Source: Pezizomycotina sp. ARF18 (Eukaryota; Ascomycota). Taken from it: DNA of 29,686 nt. Position numbers and translations under genes: made by a program. Shown here piece after piece: positions 11,944-23,243 of the stretch. The stretch covers positions 1 through 29,686 of the forward strand of contig AZLU01000343.1 of NCBI GenBank assembly GCA_002224055.1. Reading direction: 5' to 3'. Under the pieces are notes generated by a model, which did not search any database, was not told where the DNA came from, and worked only from the letters and a program-made list of their open reading frames with translations. The number at the start of each line of letters is the position of its first letter. The first letter of the stretch is position 1.

Positions 11944-13500
11944 CCTCCCTGTGCACAAACAAAAATTTGGTAGTAGTACAAGAAGGCTGAAATTACACCA
12001 GGAAATGATGAGACCAAAAAAAAAAAAGGGGAATATAACAAGTCGATCCGCCTTTTCTGTCTTCTTTTTTGGTGATGTCGGCTTCTAGTACATAAATAGA
12101 GTTAGGGCATCTAGTTGGCTACTTTATAGCTCCTCAATGGCTGTGGGCCTAGAACTTTTTGAACATTTAAATTTAAACTATTGAAACCTCCCTCTACACT
12201 ATCCTTTGCGGTTCTAAATAAAGGTAATATCGAAGCTCGTTTCTCCAAGACCATAAAGTAGTACACAGAGGTACATGTTCTTTATTTGGGCGCAGTGGAG
12301 GGGCGACTTAAGGTAAGTAAATATTACTATAGGATGATGCATCTGATTTAATATAATAATAATAATCATAATTTTACCAGATAATTCTTTCTTCGGTGTC
12401 CTAAATTAAGTACTTATCTAAACTTTTATTTATTTATTTTTTTTTTTTTTTTTTACAACATGGTCAGGATAGCATCTCCATTCCCCGAACTAAGGGCAGA
12501 ACAGCTGGGCATGAGACAATAATACTAGATCTTTTTATTTTATTTCATTTTTTTTTCCTTTTCAAAGCATCTGATAGAAATATACAAAAAAAGATAATAA
12601 TAATATAAAAATAACAAAACAAAACAACAAAACAAACCGCAGTATACACCAAGTCTTTCCAAAATAGATATCAACCAACATTAGAATCAGGATTTCCTTT
12701 TATAACCACCTCGACTCTCCAAAACTTTACCTACAATCAAATAGCAAAAAAACTCATCGATTTTGAGTAAGCAACGTCAAAACAAGGCAATATTACCTTT
12801 GAAAACAAAACAGCCATTCTATATCAAAAAAAAAAAAAAAAAAAAAGCACCCCCCCCCTTTTTTTTTTTACTATTGGAGCGTCTTATACCACCCCCTTTT
12901 TTTCTCTCCTCCCCCATAACCGTTGATACGGGCTTCTCCTTGTTTTTTTTTTTTTTTTCTTTCTTCCTTTTACTATAAAATGTTGATGAATTGTTGGTTT
13001 TCTTTCATTGCTATCATTCTAATCTTTGTACCTTCTTTTCCTTCTCGAGTGGCGTCAGTGTCTTGTTCTGTTTCCTTTTACTCTTTTTGTCATAAGCGCC
13101 TTTTGCCATAGACGCTGATAAGTTGTTCTCGCACTTTCTTCATTTTGGTATTGGGTACTAAGGGAATTCTTTGCTCCTTTTTTTTTTTCCCTTTTTTTTT
13201 GATTAAGGCACTATTATCAAATCAAGTCGTGTTTTTAAATACAGGTTTAGAAATCTAGCTCATGAAGCTGTTTGCCCAGCAAGTGGTTATACTGGCTTAT
13301 GTTTATTCCTGTTTATTTAATTTTGTGACAACAACCGTCATGCTGTGTTATTAAGTACCTACATCCAGCTGTGCCGCTTAAACCTATTATACAATAAGTA
13401 CTAGTGCATCGTACCACGTGATCATATTGCATACAAAAATCGTTTAATTAACCAATTAACGTCCGAAAGAACCATATTAGAAATTAAACCTATCTCACCG
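11944..13500. other. Noncoding, homopolymer-rich stretch with strand-composition switch
   Basis: No gene seen. From about 12580 to 12846 the plus strand is A-rich (AAC/AAT-type repeats); from about 12859 to 13220 it is T-rich. Long tracts include T18 at 12437-12454, A21 at 12826-12846, T11 at 12859-12869 and T16 at 12943-12958. Open frames at 12763-13111 are artefacts of these runs. Confidence 0.5.
12826..12869. repeat. Compound homopolymer tract A21-gca-C9-T11
   Basis: A21 (12826-12846), three bases, C9 (12850-12858) and T11 (12859-12869) lie back to back at the point where the plus strand switches from A-rich to T-rich. The A and T arms could pair as a hairpin. Run lengths are the least reliable part of any assembly. 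Confidence 0.7.
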
Positions 13501-13512
13501 TGATCTTATCTG

Positions 13513-14150
13513 CAGATCGAAGGGAGACGGGCTCTCCTGGACCGCAGAGATGGCTTTACTGTGCTCTAGATGGGTTTAACAGGCTGCGTCGATATCGTTT
13601 CGTAGGCGCTTGGGCGGCGGCAATATTCGTCTAGTCTTGCCTCATTTTCTTTTTTTTTTTTTTTTTTTTTAATTTTCCTTCCCCTTGAAATTTAAAATTA
13701 CTATTTCCTGAAGTGGTCTCAAAAAAAAAAGAGGATATTCAAAAAAGAAATTTTTTTTTTTCTTTGTCAACACCACCACCTACTACCTAGCAATCACAAG
13801 ATCACGAAAACGTAGAGTGCATAAACTACGTTCCTAATAAGTCGATTTACAAGGTATAGACAATTCATAACGCAGTTCTGCCTCATATGAATTCTTCCTA
13901 CATTGTTCCCTTGGGGTTTTTTTTTTTTAGGGATATCTTCTGAGAGCTCTGAGGCACGGACAACGCCCATTCGCCCAAGCGTTCACACTCCCGTAGACCC
14001 AAAAATATGAGGCGACAAATAAACCCGCTACGCGGAGCTCAAGTACAGGGGTTCACAAACCTCCGAGCCCCCAACCAACAAATACGCTCTTGACGATTGA
14101 ACGATACTGGAGACGAATTATCAGTCACTGAAGTAGAACCTGGGAAGACA
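13513..14150 (+). other. Possible exons of an unidentified gene
   Basis: Two GC-richer islands follow acceptor-like sites. After tatctgcag (near 13515): IEGRRALLDRRDGFTVL, then RLRRYRFVGAWAAAIFV in another frame. After a T-run ending in TTTAG (about 13930): SSESSEARTTPIRPSVHTPV, then in a shifted frame MRRQINPLRGAQVQGFTNLR and NDTGDELSVTEVEPGKTK up to the A9T21 tract. Between them, 13641-13929 holds T21 (13650-13670) and other runs. No family is recognised, and each block needs at least one frame change, so this is only suggestive. Confidence 0.22.
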
Positions 14151-14179
14151 AAAAAAAATTTTTTTTTTTTTTTTTTTTT
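14150..14179. repeat. A9T21 homopolymer pair
   Basis: A9 (14150-14158) runs directly into T21 (14159-14179), giving an 18-bp perfect A/T palindrome with a T overhang. It is followed by catggaggtaagg. Confidence 0.7.
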
Positions 14180-16310
14180 CATGGAGGTAAGGAAACGAGA
14201 AACATTCCTATGTCATCATACAGCTAGAGCGTTCGTATAATTAGCTATCGAATAAGAATCCCATCTCTAATTATAAACTACCTTTAGGCGAGTTTTATGA
14301 TCTCAGATTTATAAGTTACTCCTTATTCGCTAGTTTTTGTACTGAGCACTGGCTGTGGCTAGAATTCGCTCGTTTCCTGCCTTCCAAGTTCTGTGGCTTA
14401 CTAGAGATTGGTTACATCAGCAAGGAATACAGCAATTAGAGAAACTCTGAGGGGCTCACTATCGTGATATCCATGGAACTAAAATCCGATCGTACCGTCT
14501 CATCCGGTCCGGTGCCTAGGTACTAGGCAGATTTCGCAGGGTTACTCCCTAGTCTACCATTCTTTCATTCATTCACCTCTCGTCTCTTCAGGAGTCCCGC
14601 TACCTGTGAGTCTGTGGCTTAGAAATGCTTGGATTGGGAACACCGTGCACTCTCTGTAAGGCCCTGAACACATCCTGGCGCTGGGAAGAACGGTAGAAAA
14701 AGAATATGCAACGAAACGGTTCCAGCGGACGGGAAATTTTTTCAAAGCAGAACACGACAAAAACATCGGACAGATCTCGCGTCTCCACTTAAAATGAATC
14801 TGACCACAGATGTAATTACACAAGCATGAAAGAAACTAAAAAAGAATTCGGTTCGTTCCGAAGAAGGAAAGAAGGAAATGAAGTCATTGGCTCCTGCCTA
14901 CAGGTTACAGCTGTCATTTGTGGCTAATCGCAGCATGAATCGTGGCGCGCCGGGATACGTACCTGTGGCGCTCTTCACGGATCTTATAGGATTTACACGG
15001 ACGGGGACTAAAGATGGGAAAAACGGGAACTAGGGCCGGGGGGAAGACGGAAGTATCCTGATCCCCATGTAAAAAGAAAATTCAACCAAAAAAAAAATTC
15101 TACCAAAAAAAAAAAAACACCGAGGGATTAATAAAATAGTATGACTGTACCTTTTACTATGTGACAGGAGAAGGTGTTAGCAAAAAGCGCGCGGGTGGAC
15201 TATACCTATAATAGACTTCGGGACTCGGGGGAAGTCAAGGAGAGAGAAGGATACATCATATCCGCACACCAAAAAAATATATATATACGCTAATATGAAT
15301 TCGGCCCCCATGAAAACGTGTCAACGTTAGGGAGCTGCGAGCAATTGGCCAATGGTATGCGCTGCAAATGAAATTAGCCCACGTCTGTTAATCTCACGCG
15401 TTGTCAAGCTCAACAACAGTATAGAGGAAAAGGGCTAGAGTGCTAATGGTAAAATGGGGGGTCTGCCAGTCAGTCAGCCAGACTCGAAGAAGAGAATGCC
15501 TTTCGTCTAATGTTTTTTTCCTTAGACCTTTTTGCCAGTGAAAGCGTCTAGAACCCACCTGTGGAATGTATCATGTACCGCCAGAGACACCCCCAATACA
15601 CCAGAACATGGGTAACTTGGAGGTGGAGAGTACTTCTAAGAATACGAAGTACGAATTATCGATACACGGGCGGGCATCATGCAAGTAATTATAATAAATA
15701 TCAACAGCAAAGAAGATCAAGAAAAAAGGGGTGAAAAATTTCTTTCCCAGTACATGCTTTCTTTTTCCTTTACATGTACACAGTAAGATTAAAAGCTACC
15801 AAATAGGAGTTCACCAAGTTTATCGATAAGTGGGTTTGTCGTGAGCTCTCACATAACTCCACTAGCGAGATGCCAGCTGGTTACACGCAATCGCTGGCGT
15901 TCTCTCCTATTTGAAACTTGCCAGCAAATCAATACAGTAGGAAAAAATTTTCCTACCCTAATCGTGCCTAATCGTGGAGGTGAATTACTAGAAATGTCAT
16001 CCGATAGATGACTTCAGCATACTGATTAGACTATTAAGAGACAATTTGGTATAGCTTTCTTGAATTGTCCTGAAAATGCTTTAAAAAAAGACGGGACCCC
16101 TCGCAAAGGTCGTCGTATTTTCCCTCCTGATATGTTTAGTTTCATGAAAACCATCATCATCATATCCTTCTATCGATAACCATAGAACATTGTTCTTGAA
16201 GAGCTTCAAGATATCATCGTCTCTTTAGCTAGCAGCTACTAGAAAGAAAAAAAAAATAGAATCCGGGGTAGAATAGAGAGTTTGAAGAAATTCGAGATTC
16301 GTTTAGGAAG
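14180..16310. other. Mostly noncoding stretch with one possible small exon
   Basis: No firm gene. A plus-strand block at about 15549-15684 reads LEPTCGMYHVPPETPPIHQN followed by NLEVESTSKNTKYELSIHGR. It is preceded by an acceptor-like tttttgccag and, further up, by an ATG near 15454 opening MGGLPVSQPDSKKRMPFV. Another coding-like stretch starts at about 14627 (MLGLGTPCTLCKALNTSW), but an 84-codon open frame on the other strand covers it, so neither can be preferred. The rest shows AT-rich sequence and short homopolymers only. Confidence 0.3.
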
Positions 16311-16318
16311 CACAGTCA

Positions 16319-16436
16319 CCATTATAAGCATACACCCCTAACAACATAGAACGGCCTCTCTCGCCGCTTCTAAAAAACAACAACAAAACACGACCTCCCT
16401 CCCTCCCCCTAATCCTCTCCTACACACAACATCAAC
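16319..16436 (+). promoter_or_regulatory. Promoter and leader of the coiled-coil gene
   Basis: A TATA-like attataag at about 16320-16328 is followed 65 bp later by a CT-rich block (ctccctccctccccct at about 16394-16410), then cacaacatcaac directly before ATGG. This TATA, CT-tract and ATCAACATGG order is typical of well-expressed genes of filamentous ascomycetes and fixes the start at 16437. Confidence 0.65.
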
Positions 16437-19088
16437 ATGGACAAGATCGTCATCGCGGCTATGAGGCGGGCACAGAGGAGTCTCTGAGAGAAGACGCCCT
16501 GAGAGCCCGGCTACCCCCTCTGAGCCTATCCGCCGGATAGATGACCTTGTCGTCCGCGTCCAAGACAAAAGCGGAATACATCAAGTCGACGAACCACTTC
16601 ACCTTAGGCGTTACCGAAACTGGGCCTACACACCGGCTGCTACACCAGAGGATGAGCAGCCACGCGTATCTGTTGAGGAAGACGCGTCGGCCCCTGAGCA
16701 AAAGCCAAAGAAGAAGGTTGGAAGGTTTAGGGCGCTGGCTAAGCTAGCCACCGCCCCTGCAAAGTAGTAACAGCCCCTGTGAAGGCCACCGCAACGCCCT
16801 TCGGAGGATAAGTGTCGACAACGGACGAGCCAGAGCTGCCGCCGCCGCAGCTGCCGCAGCTGCTCAACCTACCGGTACCGCAGCACCCCTACCGACAGAC
16901 GCCGCTCCTCAGTAGTCTCGCTAGTTAGACCCCGCCGTTCCTCGGAGAAACCCAGAGCCGAAGCCGTCGAGACCATCGAAGCGGGAACTGAGAAGAAGGC
17001 AAGCAGGTGGAAGAGGTTTGCCAAGGCGGCCGTTAAGGTGACGGCGTACCCGCCCTTAAGGCCTCTATACAGCGTAAGGAGAAGCCCCGAGACCCTGAAA
17101 CTCCTGAACCCCCTGCCACGCCCAGCGCTGACAGTCGTCGTTCAGCTGAACAAGGCCCCGCAGCTCCCCCAGCCGTCGAAGAGATCAAGCTCTCTGATGA
17201 CGAGGCCACCACCTCCAAGGCACCCACGGAGGTTGCCATCCCCGCAGTCCCCGAAGTGAGCCCAAGGTAGATGTAATTGAAGCCCCCGCCCCCGCTCCTG
17301 AGGAGCCTACCCGCCTCGCTCCTGTCCTGAGCAACTCCAAGAGGAACCCAAGCCGGTCGAAGAACCCGCTCCTGTCGAACCGCCGAGCCCGAGCCCACCC
17401 CTGAAGAGATCGCCGCCGAGCTGGAACGCATTGCCCGCCTCGAACGCCTCATAAGGGAACGTGACGATGCTGAGGCTCGCATCAACGAACTCCGCCACGA
17501 GCTCCGCTCCTGCCACGACGAATTCGATCGTCTCCAGATTGAGGGTGACTCCCTCGAGAGTATGAGGCAAGAGCTGCTTGCTATCCAGCGTGCTGGAAGG
17601 CGTGATAGCGTCCTTGTCATTCAGGAAATGGTGAGGCCGCTTGGGTTGAGCAGGAGAAGCAGACCGCCATGAAGAGGAAGAGGGACGAAGCCGGTACCCT
17701 GACTCCACCACCCGTGGTATCAACTCGGTAGCCTTCGAGCGCTACAGGCAGCAGGAGATCAGCCTCCGGAAGGCATTCCAGGCCGTCATGGAGTCGCAGA
17801 TGGTCCTCGACGCGGAGAGACAGGTCCGCTGGCGGACGGAATACACCAAGGAAGTCCTCCGCGACGAAGACGCTGCCAGGCGCCTATCTACTAACGAAGA
17901 TGCTACCCTCATCGCCAATGCCCTCAAGGAGCTCGAGCGTGCCGAGTCCGTTGAGCGGGAACTCGAGGAACAACAGGATATTTTCCGACCTCATCCCGCT
18001 GAGATGAGCGACGACGACGTCGAGCAGGTCCTCCGCGAACAGGACGCCGAAACCGCCGGGCCTCGCTACTTGGACAACCCGCCAAGGTAGTTCCCCCGAC
18101 CGACACCGAAGACCAACTCCGCAAGGAGCAGGAGATGGCACGCCTCATCGTCCAGCAGGAGGAAGAGAGACGGATAGCCCACGCGAGGGCCATCGACGCC
18201 GCCACCCTCGAGGTCTTCCGCATCTCGCACCACGAGGTGCTTGAGAAGCAGAGCGAAGCCGCCATCGACCACGAGCGACGCCGCCGCAGGACGTACGTCG
18301 CTAAGCGCAGCAAGGACCGCGCCGCGAACAAGATGAACGAGCTCCGCGAACGACAGCGCGAAGAAGCCGCGAACACCACGCGCACCCCGCAACCGAAGCG
18401 CGAGACCAAGCCCCGAGCCGTCAAGAAGCTCGAAGACCGCGAACGCCTCCAGCTCCAGCTCGAAGAGGAGCAGGAGCAAGAACGCCTCATGCAGCTCGCA
18501 TGGAGCAAGAGTGGGAGCGGCAACGACAGGCCGCCCGGGAGAAGGAGCAGGAGCGCCTGCTGCAGATGGCGTGGGAGCAAGAGCTCCACCGCCACCAGCA
18601 GCAGAAGAAGCTCCTGGAGGAACAGGAAATGGAGAGAACTCGGAGGGCGGAACGGTACTACGCGGCGGTTATCGGCCTGTCGCCATAAGCCACAAGCGGA
18701 AGGCCAGCCTCGGGCAGCAGTTCCACCCCAAGAGCAACAAAGTAGGTTCGTTATCAACGAGCTTCAGCTGCTCATGCTGACCCGCTTCAGACAGGATTTC
18801 CATCGCAAAAGCGACTCCGGTTACACTTCAGATTCCTCTGCTTGACTGCTGCGGAGGAGAATTCCACATCGGCCACGGTTTGTTTCTTCAGTATAGTGAG
18901 GTATAGATAATATGGAGACTTGTATAAATTCCTTTTTGCTCTAACGATCGTTTTTGACTTTTACTTGCTTTTCTTGTTTTCCATTTGGATTCAATACAGG
19001 ACGAAATGAAGAAGATGATGCTCTGGAAACAGGGTCAGATTCGGAGCCTCGGAACGGGAAGAGAAAGAGACAATGTTCGAGCGAGTAA
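16437..19088 (+). CDS. Long disordered and coiled-coil protein, unknown function, frame-disrupted
   Basis: Unrecognised protein of roughly 800 residues. The ATG at 16437 has an excellent context. The N-terminal third is Pro/Ala/Glu/Ser-rich with two basic amphipathic motifs, PKKKVGRFRALAKLA (about 16702-16746) and KKASRWKRFAKAAVK (about 16991-17035), set in an acidic disordered background (for example VEEIKLSDDEATTSKAPTEV). The middle (about 17405-18690) is a long charged coiled coil: ELERIARLERLIRERDDAEA, VLRDEDAARRLSTNEDATLI, RERQREEAANTTRTP, KEQERLLQMAWEQELHRHQQ. The C-terminus has SDSGYTSDSS, an intron at 18878-18999 (gtttgt to atacag), and a last exon with EEDDALETGSDSEPRNGKRK ending QCSSE at 19088, a possible nuclear signal. 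C/G-rich third positions hold across all frames, so this is one gene despite about ten frame changes. A scaffold role is only a guess. Confidence 0.7.
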
Positions 19089-20153
19089 TATTCTCTGTCC
19101 CTTTCTACCTTTTGGATTTAGTACTTTGATCTTTGATGATCATGATCATGAATGGCTTGGTCCTACCAGTAAATAATGATCTTTCCTTCTTTTTCTTTAA
19201 TGTCCTTCTCTCCTCTTATTCTTTCTCCATCTCCTTTCATCCCTACTATCTTACATACTCAAGTATGCAGCCACGATCTTTACTTTCCTTTGTACTATCA
19301 CGATTCACTATGTCTTTTTATCAGCTTATTACCTTCTTACTTTACGGTTTCAAGCGTTTGCTCTCGTTTTTTTGCGTTCATATTTTATGTTTTATGTTTC
19401 ACCTTTTATATTTCATGCCTTTATTCCAGTTGCATTTTCAGTTTGCATCTCACGTCACTCATCTCATCATCATCATCACAACACCATAATAATCACCAGA
19501 ACGTTTATCATGTTTACGCAGTTACGAAAATTTGCTCTTTGGTTTAAGTTAATTTGTTTCATAGCTTTGTTCTATCGTTTTTGGTCTTTTCAGCGAGTTT
19601 GGTCTTTGTTTACTTAAATCAGCGCAGTCTTTTTAGTTCACGATCTTGTCTCTTAGTTAGTTTGGTTTTTTTGCTTCACTGTTGTTTTCTGCAAGCGTTT
19701 AGTCTTTGTTTTTCAAGTTGGTTTTTTTTTTTTTTTTCCCCACAAGTTCAGCACATAGCACTTCTCATGCATACTCTCTCCTTCGTCTTAACGAAGCACG
19801 AGTTATTATTCTTTCAAGTTAGTCATTTCTTTCAAGTTTTCAAGGCATAAGGGTCTCCAGCAAAATAGATAGATAGTAGGAAAGCGGATTTTCATTTACA
19901 TAGCTTAGGAATGTACTTAAGACAACTCAGTCGTACATACATGCAAAATACCTCTAATAAAAAACAATATAATACCTCTTACTCTTAAGCTACGTTTACA
20001 ATGTGAATAACTGGGGAAAATTTGCTTCCTCCTTACCTCTGTGATTTGAGGGAGGGGAGAAAAGCAGTGAGTCCTGAGCTCTCAAGACACGTGGCGATGC
20101 TCATTGGTCTGTTCTCAAACGAAAAAAGTGACAAGAGAAAGAAACAACATCGG
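19089..20153. other. T-rich 3' flank, no gene
   Basis: From the last intron of the coiled-coil gene to about 19850 the plus strand is strongly T/C-rich and A-poor, including T16 at 19722-19737. Hydrophobic open frames of 80-123 codons at 19133-19850 are produced by this composition. A 14-bp palindrome atgatcatgatcat is at 19136-19149. The remainder to 20150 shows nothing recognisable. Confidence 0.5.
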
Positions 20154-20315
20154 ATGCCGCGGGACTTTCGATACTAGTGTGAGCTAAAGCAATGTACGGG
20201 ACTATTTGGATTATCTGCAGCCGCGCTAGCTGCCTTGACAGAGAGAAACAAAACAGTGAAAGGAAGGAAACGCCGTTAGATCATCGGATAAAGAGGTTCC
20301 TTCGAGCATTCTTTG
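20154..20315 (+). CDS. Possible small gene with basic helix, partial
   Basis: ATG at 20154 (aacatcggATG) opens a very short stretch that meets a TAG. A possible mini-intron gtgagc to atctgcag ends at 20220. The exon at 20221-20315 reads SRASCLDREKQNSERKETPL then DHRIKRFLRAFFG, and stops at a donor-like GTAAGG at 20316. The basic amphipathic end resembles that of the protein at 27799-28215 (SLFKRIKSFFRGK). Downstream exons were not identified, and a frame change is needed near 20175. It may be noncoding. Confidence 0.28.
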
Positions 20316-22207
20316 GTAAGGTGTTTGTGACGAATCAGCGGACCCCACACTGTGGCTTGCGAATGTATGATTCGTCTTGCAGATAGTATACGTTTACAGT
20401 GTGCTCGTTTTCAGCACCGGATTTATGTTGATCAACCACATGTTTTTACTATCGCGAGGTTTTGCCTGATCCGTCACCGACAGTGATAGTGATGCTACGG
20501 ATGCATTGCCAGCAGAAATCACCGATTAATTGTCTTATTAATAGTGTTTGTTTGATTAAGTATAGATTGATCTCGGTTTAGTGATATCGAGTTACAAGTC
20601 GCTTGAACTGAGGTACATACTGTTGTAGAAACAGGGGAGCACTTCAAAGGGGAATAGATTCCGGTTAGTTGTTGTTTGCCCTTGCAATTGAATGTAAACA
20701 AGGTACAAGCTAGCTGCATTGGAAGAATTTGAAGGCAAAAAGATAAGTTTGAACGTACGGCACGCAGAAAAGTAAGTTCAATCGGAAACCCGACGAGGAT
20801 GCAATAAAGGTGATCTTAAAACCTCTGAACAAATCTGTATAGAAAACAAGGAATCCTTCAGGTATTGAGACCTTGAGGATTTGAATGCAAGTAGTTTCCC
20901 CGCTTTCTGTACGGTTTATCTTGGTTACCCGTGTATGTGGTCAGACCATATTGGTATCTTGCCTGCTTGCGTCCTCCCGATTTTCGTCCGAGGTCTATCT
21001 ATGAACCTCGACTCCTTGAACTGGGGAGCTTTGCCACCATGCCTGGATTGACCTTTCAATGATAGGCTAGATGGGAGCACTGAACTGACTTATTCTTACA
21101 TTCAAGACCGAGAATTCTGGGAGAGAATATGTGCCTACCATTCCCACTATGAACTATTATGCTCCACTTGCATACTACCTAGAATATACTACATACATAC
21201 CACATACATATGTATGTATGCCCAATTGAATAACGCTTCATACGCGTCCGTGCCGTCTTGTGGAGATATTCTGTCCTATTATCTTTCTCCTAGCTTTCTT
21301 GTCCTATCTGTAGCTCGCACGAATACACAAATACTACCCAATGGTAACTTGCCACCAAAGAAACGAAAATAATGCTCCAATAGATGTCTTTAATAATGTA
21401 AAGTACAATGGTCGGCTGATTATGACCGGAAGATGATCGATAGCTCAACAGCCGTGATACTGCCCCTTCAACCCTCCTTTGCTTCCTTACAATCAAATTC
21501 CGGCAGTGCTTCGACTTCCTCGAGCATCCTGTATAATGTACGACGCAATGCAAAAGCGAAAATTAAGTAGCATTACATGTTTTTCAACGTCTGGATTTTA
21601 CTTCCCTGGGATCTTTGTACGGCTGGGGTCCGAGTCAGCAGGCACGTATATTTCTAAGAGCACAGTATGAAGAGCATATTATTGAGTAACAATACCTGCT
21701 ATTGGTGAAATATGAAGCACTCCGTGGGACTGCAGAGGTTTAGAGGCCGAGACTGTCATGGGATGTCGTGTGATCTGGCCATCACTACGCGGTGTCGTAT
21801 CATTCGGCGTGAGTACGGAAACGCGATTAGGGATCAAGGCACATATCTCTCATTCACGGCGACTACTTCAAGTCACGTTTTATGCCGAAGTCGATATCGG
21901 ACGTGACGCTGACGTGAAGATAGCGCTACTACACCGCGGTCATGCTGATTTTGTGATAACGTAAACACGTTCCAAGTCGTTCTTCAGAGCATATACTCTA
22001 AAGAATTCACACCCATAATTCCTAGATACTCACATAGAGATAGCTGTTGAAGAGTGCCTCCAAACTCTTGCATTTTACCACTTCACTGGTGGTTTTCAAC
22101 ACTTCATGATCCTGAGTCAACGATCGAGGATACTGTGCAGATTTTTACAGAAACAATATTTATGCTTAGGCGGAGAAATTTTGAATTACTACAGAGAAAT
22201 AATCTAG
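20316..22207. other. Mostly noncoding stretch
   Basis: No gene can be supported. A TACA/TATG microsatellite with a perfect 16-bp palindrome acatacatatgtatgt lies at 21202-21217. GC-richer sequence at about 21720-21960 carries two overlapping plus-strand open frames of 64-68 codons that could belong with the exon at 22208, but no splice sites link them clearly. Confidence 0.4.
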
Positions 22208-22411
22208 GAGTCATCGGTTTCGCCTCCAGATATGCCGCTCGAGAGCCTGATAGACGCGTCACCGGAGAGGGATACGTTGAACTTGAAGCTGAACCGTGGC
22301 CCAACTCGTAAAAGCTCTTCACTTGTTGCATTGTCTTATTGTGAGTTGCAACGCTTGTGGGAATTCCAATGCCATCCTTTTAACGCGGCCTGTTTGAGTC
22401 TAAAAGACTAA
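22208..22411 (+). CDS. Possible terminal exon, unknown protein
   Basis: An acceptor-like aatctag ends at 22207. The next 67 codons are open to TAA at 22409-22411 and look coding: SSVSPPDMPLESLIDASPER, LNLKLNRGPTRKSSS, then SYCELQRLWEFQCHPFNAAC. The alternative plus frame (ending near 22311) and a minus frame are also open over part of it. No family is recognised and the upstream exon is not found. Confidence 0.3.
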   Translation, partial: ESSVSPPDMPLESLIDASPERDTLNLKLNRGPTRKSSSLVALSYCELQRLWEFQCHPFNAACLSLKD

Positions 22412-22731
22412 ATTCGAGTCAACGCGCACCACATTATATTACTGGGGAGATGAGAAATTAAGCCGGAAACGGGGACAGTGTATAACATCCACGGTATAGT
22501 TCATGATTACAGTCAGCACGAGCGATGGAAGCAATTCCTGATTATTGAGCAAGTGTGTTTGTCGTTCAAAATGTTTCAATTTCTAACTAAATGCTAAACT
22601 AAAACTAAGTATCAGAACGAGAAAAAAAAAGAAAGAAAGAAACAGAACAAATCACATCAAATCAAAACAATACAAAACTAGCCCTGCAAAAACCTTCCGA
22701 TCCTCCACCTACTCTCCTTCCTACCCCTCAT

Positions 22732-22763
22732 GGTGCGATCAGCCAGCGACGGCTGATCGCACC
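22732..22763. repeat. Perfect 13-bp inverted repeat (hairpin) at the stop codon
   Basis: ggtgcgatcagcc (22732-22744), a 6-base loop agcgac, then ggctgatcgcacc (22751-22763), a perfect 13-bp stem. It overlaps the last base of the stop codon of the minus-strand gene at 22763-23154, so a strong stem-loop would start the 3' UTR. It could act in 3'-end formation, mRNA stability or read-through control; this is inference. Confidence 0.8.
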
Positions 22764-23154
22764 TATCCCGACCGGATCCGCAGCCTCTTGGTAGTTGCCA
22801 AGGAAGTTCTCATAATAGGCTGCGGATCCTTCACAAAGGCAGCGCGCGCTGCCCTGAGTGCGGGACTCAAGGGCTTGTCAGCCTTGTTCTTCTGTGGGAG
22901 AGTTCGGTGAGCTTTGGTTTCCTCGATGTGTCTGAGGATAACCGAATCCCCCATGCGGGGTGCTGCCCGAAGGCCTTCGACCACGCCTCGCGGTTGTCCT
23001 TGAGGTTGTTTTCATTCTTGGGGGCTGCAGTGAGAGCAGCGATGGCTGGCTCTGTGGTGGGTGCGGATAGTCTCGCTAGCTCAGCGTACCTAAGGACGCT
23101 GAGGGCGGAATCACGCTGGGTGGAGGGGGTGTTGAGGGAGAGGTTGGCTAACAT
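22763..23154 (-). CDS. Small basic protein of unknown function, one frame change
   Basis: ATG at 23154 in good context (aacaaccATG). The first part reads MLANLSLNTPSTQRDSALSV, LRYAELARLSAPTTEPAIAA and NREAWSKAFG, with strong C preference at third positions. Near 22960-22980 the coding signal moves to another frame: DSVILRHIEETKAHRTLPQK, ADKPLSPALRAARAAFVKDP and TTKRLRIRSG, ending with TAG at 22763. The protein is about 130 residues, Ala/Arg/Lys-rich and soluble, with no signal peptide or membrane segment. No family is recognised. The opposite strand has a 121-codon open frame (22907-23272), but its codon pattern is the poorer one. The stop codon touches a perfect hairpin. Confidence 0.55.
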
Positions 23155-23243
23155 GGTTGTTGGTTCTCTGGAGAATCAATCTACCTTGATCTTTAGTATA
23201 TTTCACTCTTCCTTGCTAAAGTTTCCAACCTTGTGCTCGCAGG

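Noticed and set aside
12763-13111. Lys-run and Phe-run open frames
   Set aside because: They consist of translated homopolymer tracts.
17033-18757. Long minus-strand open frames opposite the coiled-coil gene (up to 277 codons)
   Set aside because: Their Ser/Arg/Leu-rich content mirrors the GC-rich third positions of the plus-strand gene. The promoter, start context and coiled-coil pattern are on the plus strand.
19133-19850. Three overlapping hydrophobic open frames that look like membrane proteins
   Set aside because: They arise from T/C-rich composition (Phe, Leu, Ser, Tyr codons) and overlap each other in several frames without splice sites or motifs.
21177-21217. TACA microsatellite palindrome as a possible transposon end
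   Set aside because: It is a simple-repeat palindrome without a partner terminal repeat or target duplication nearby.
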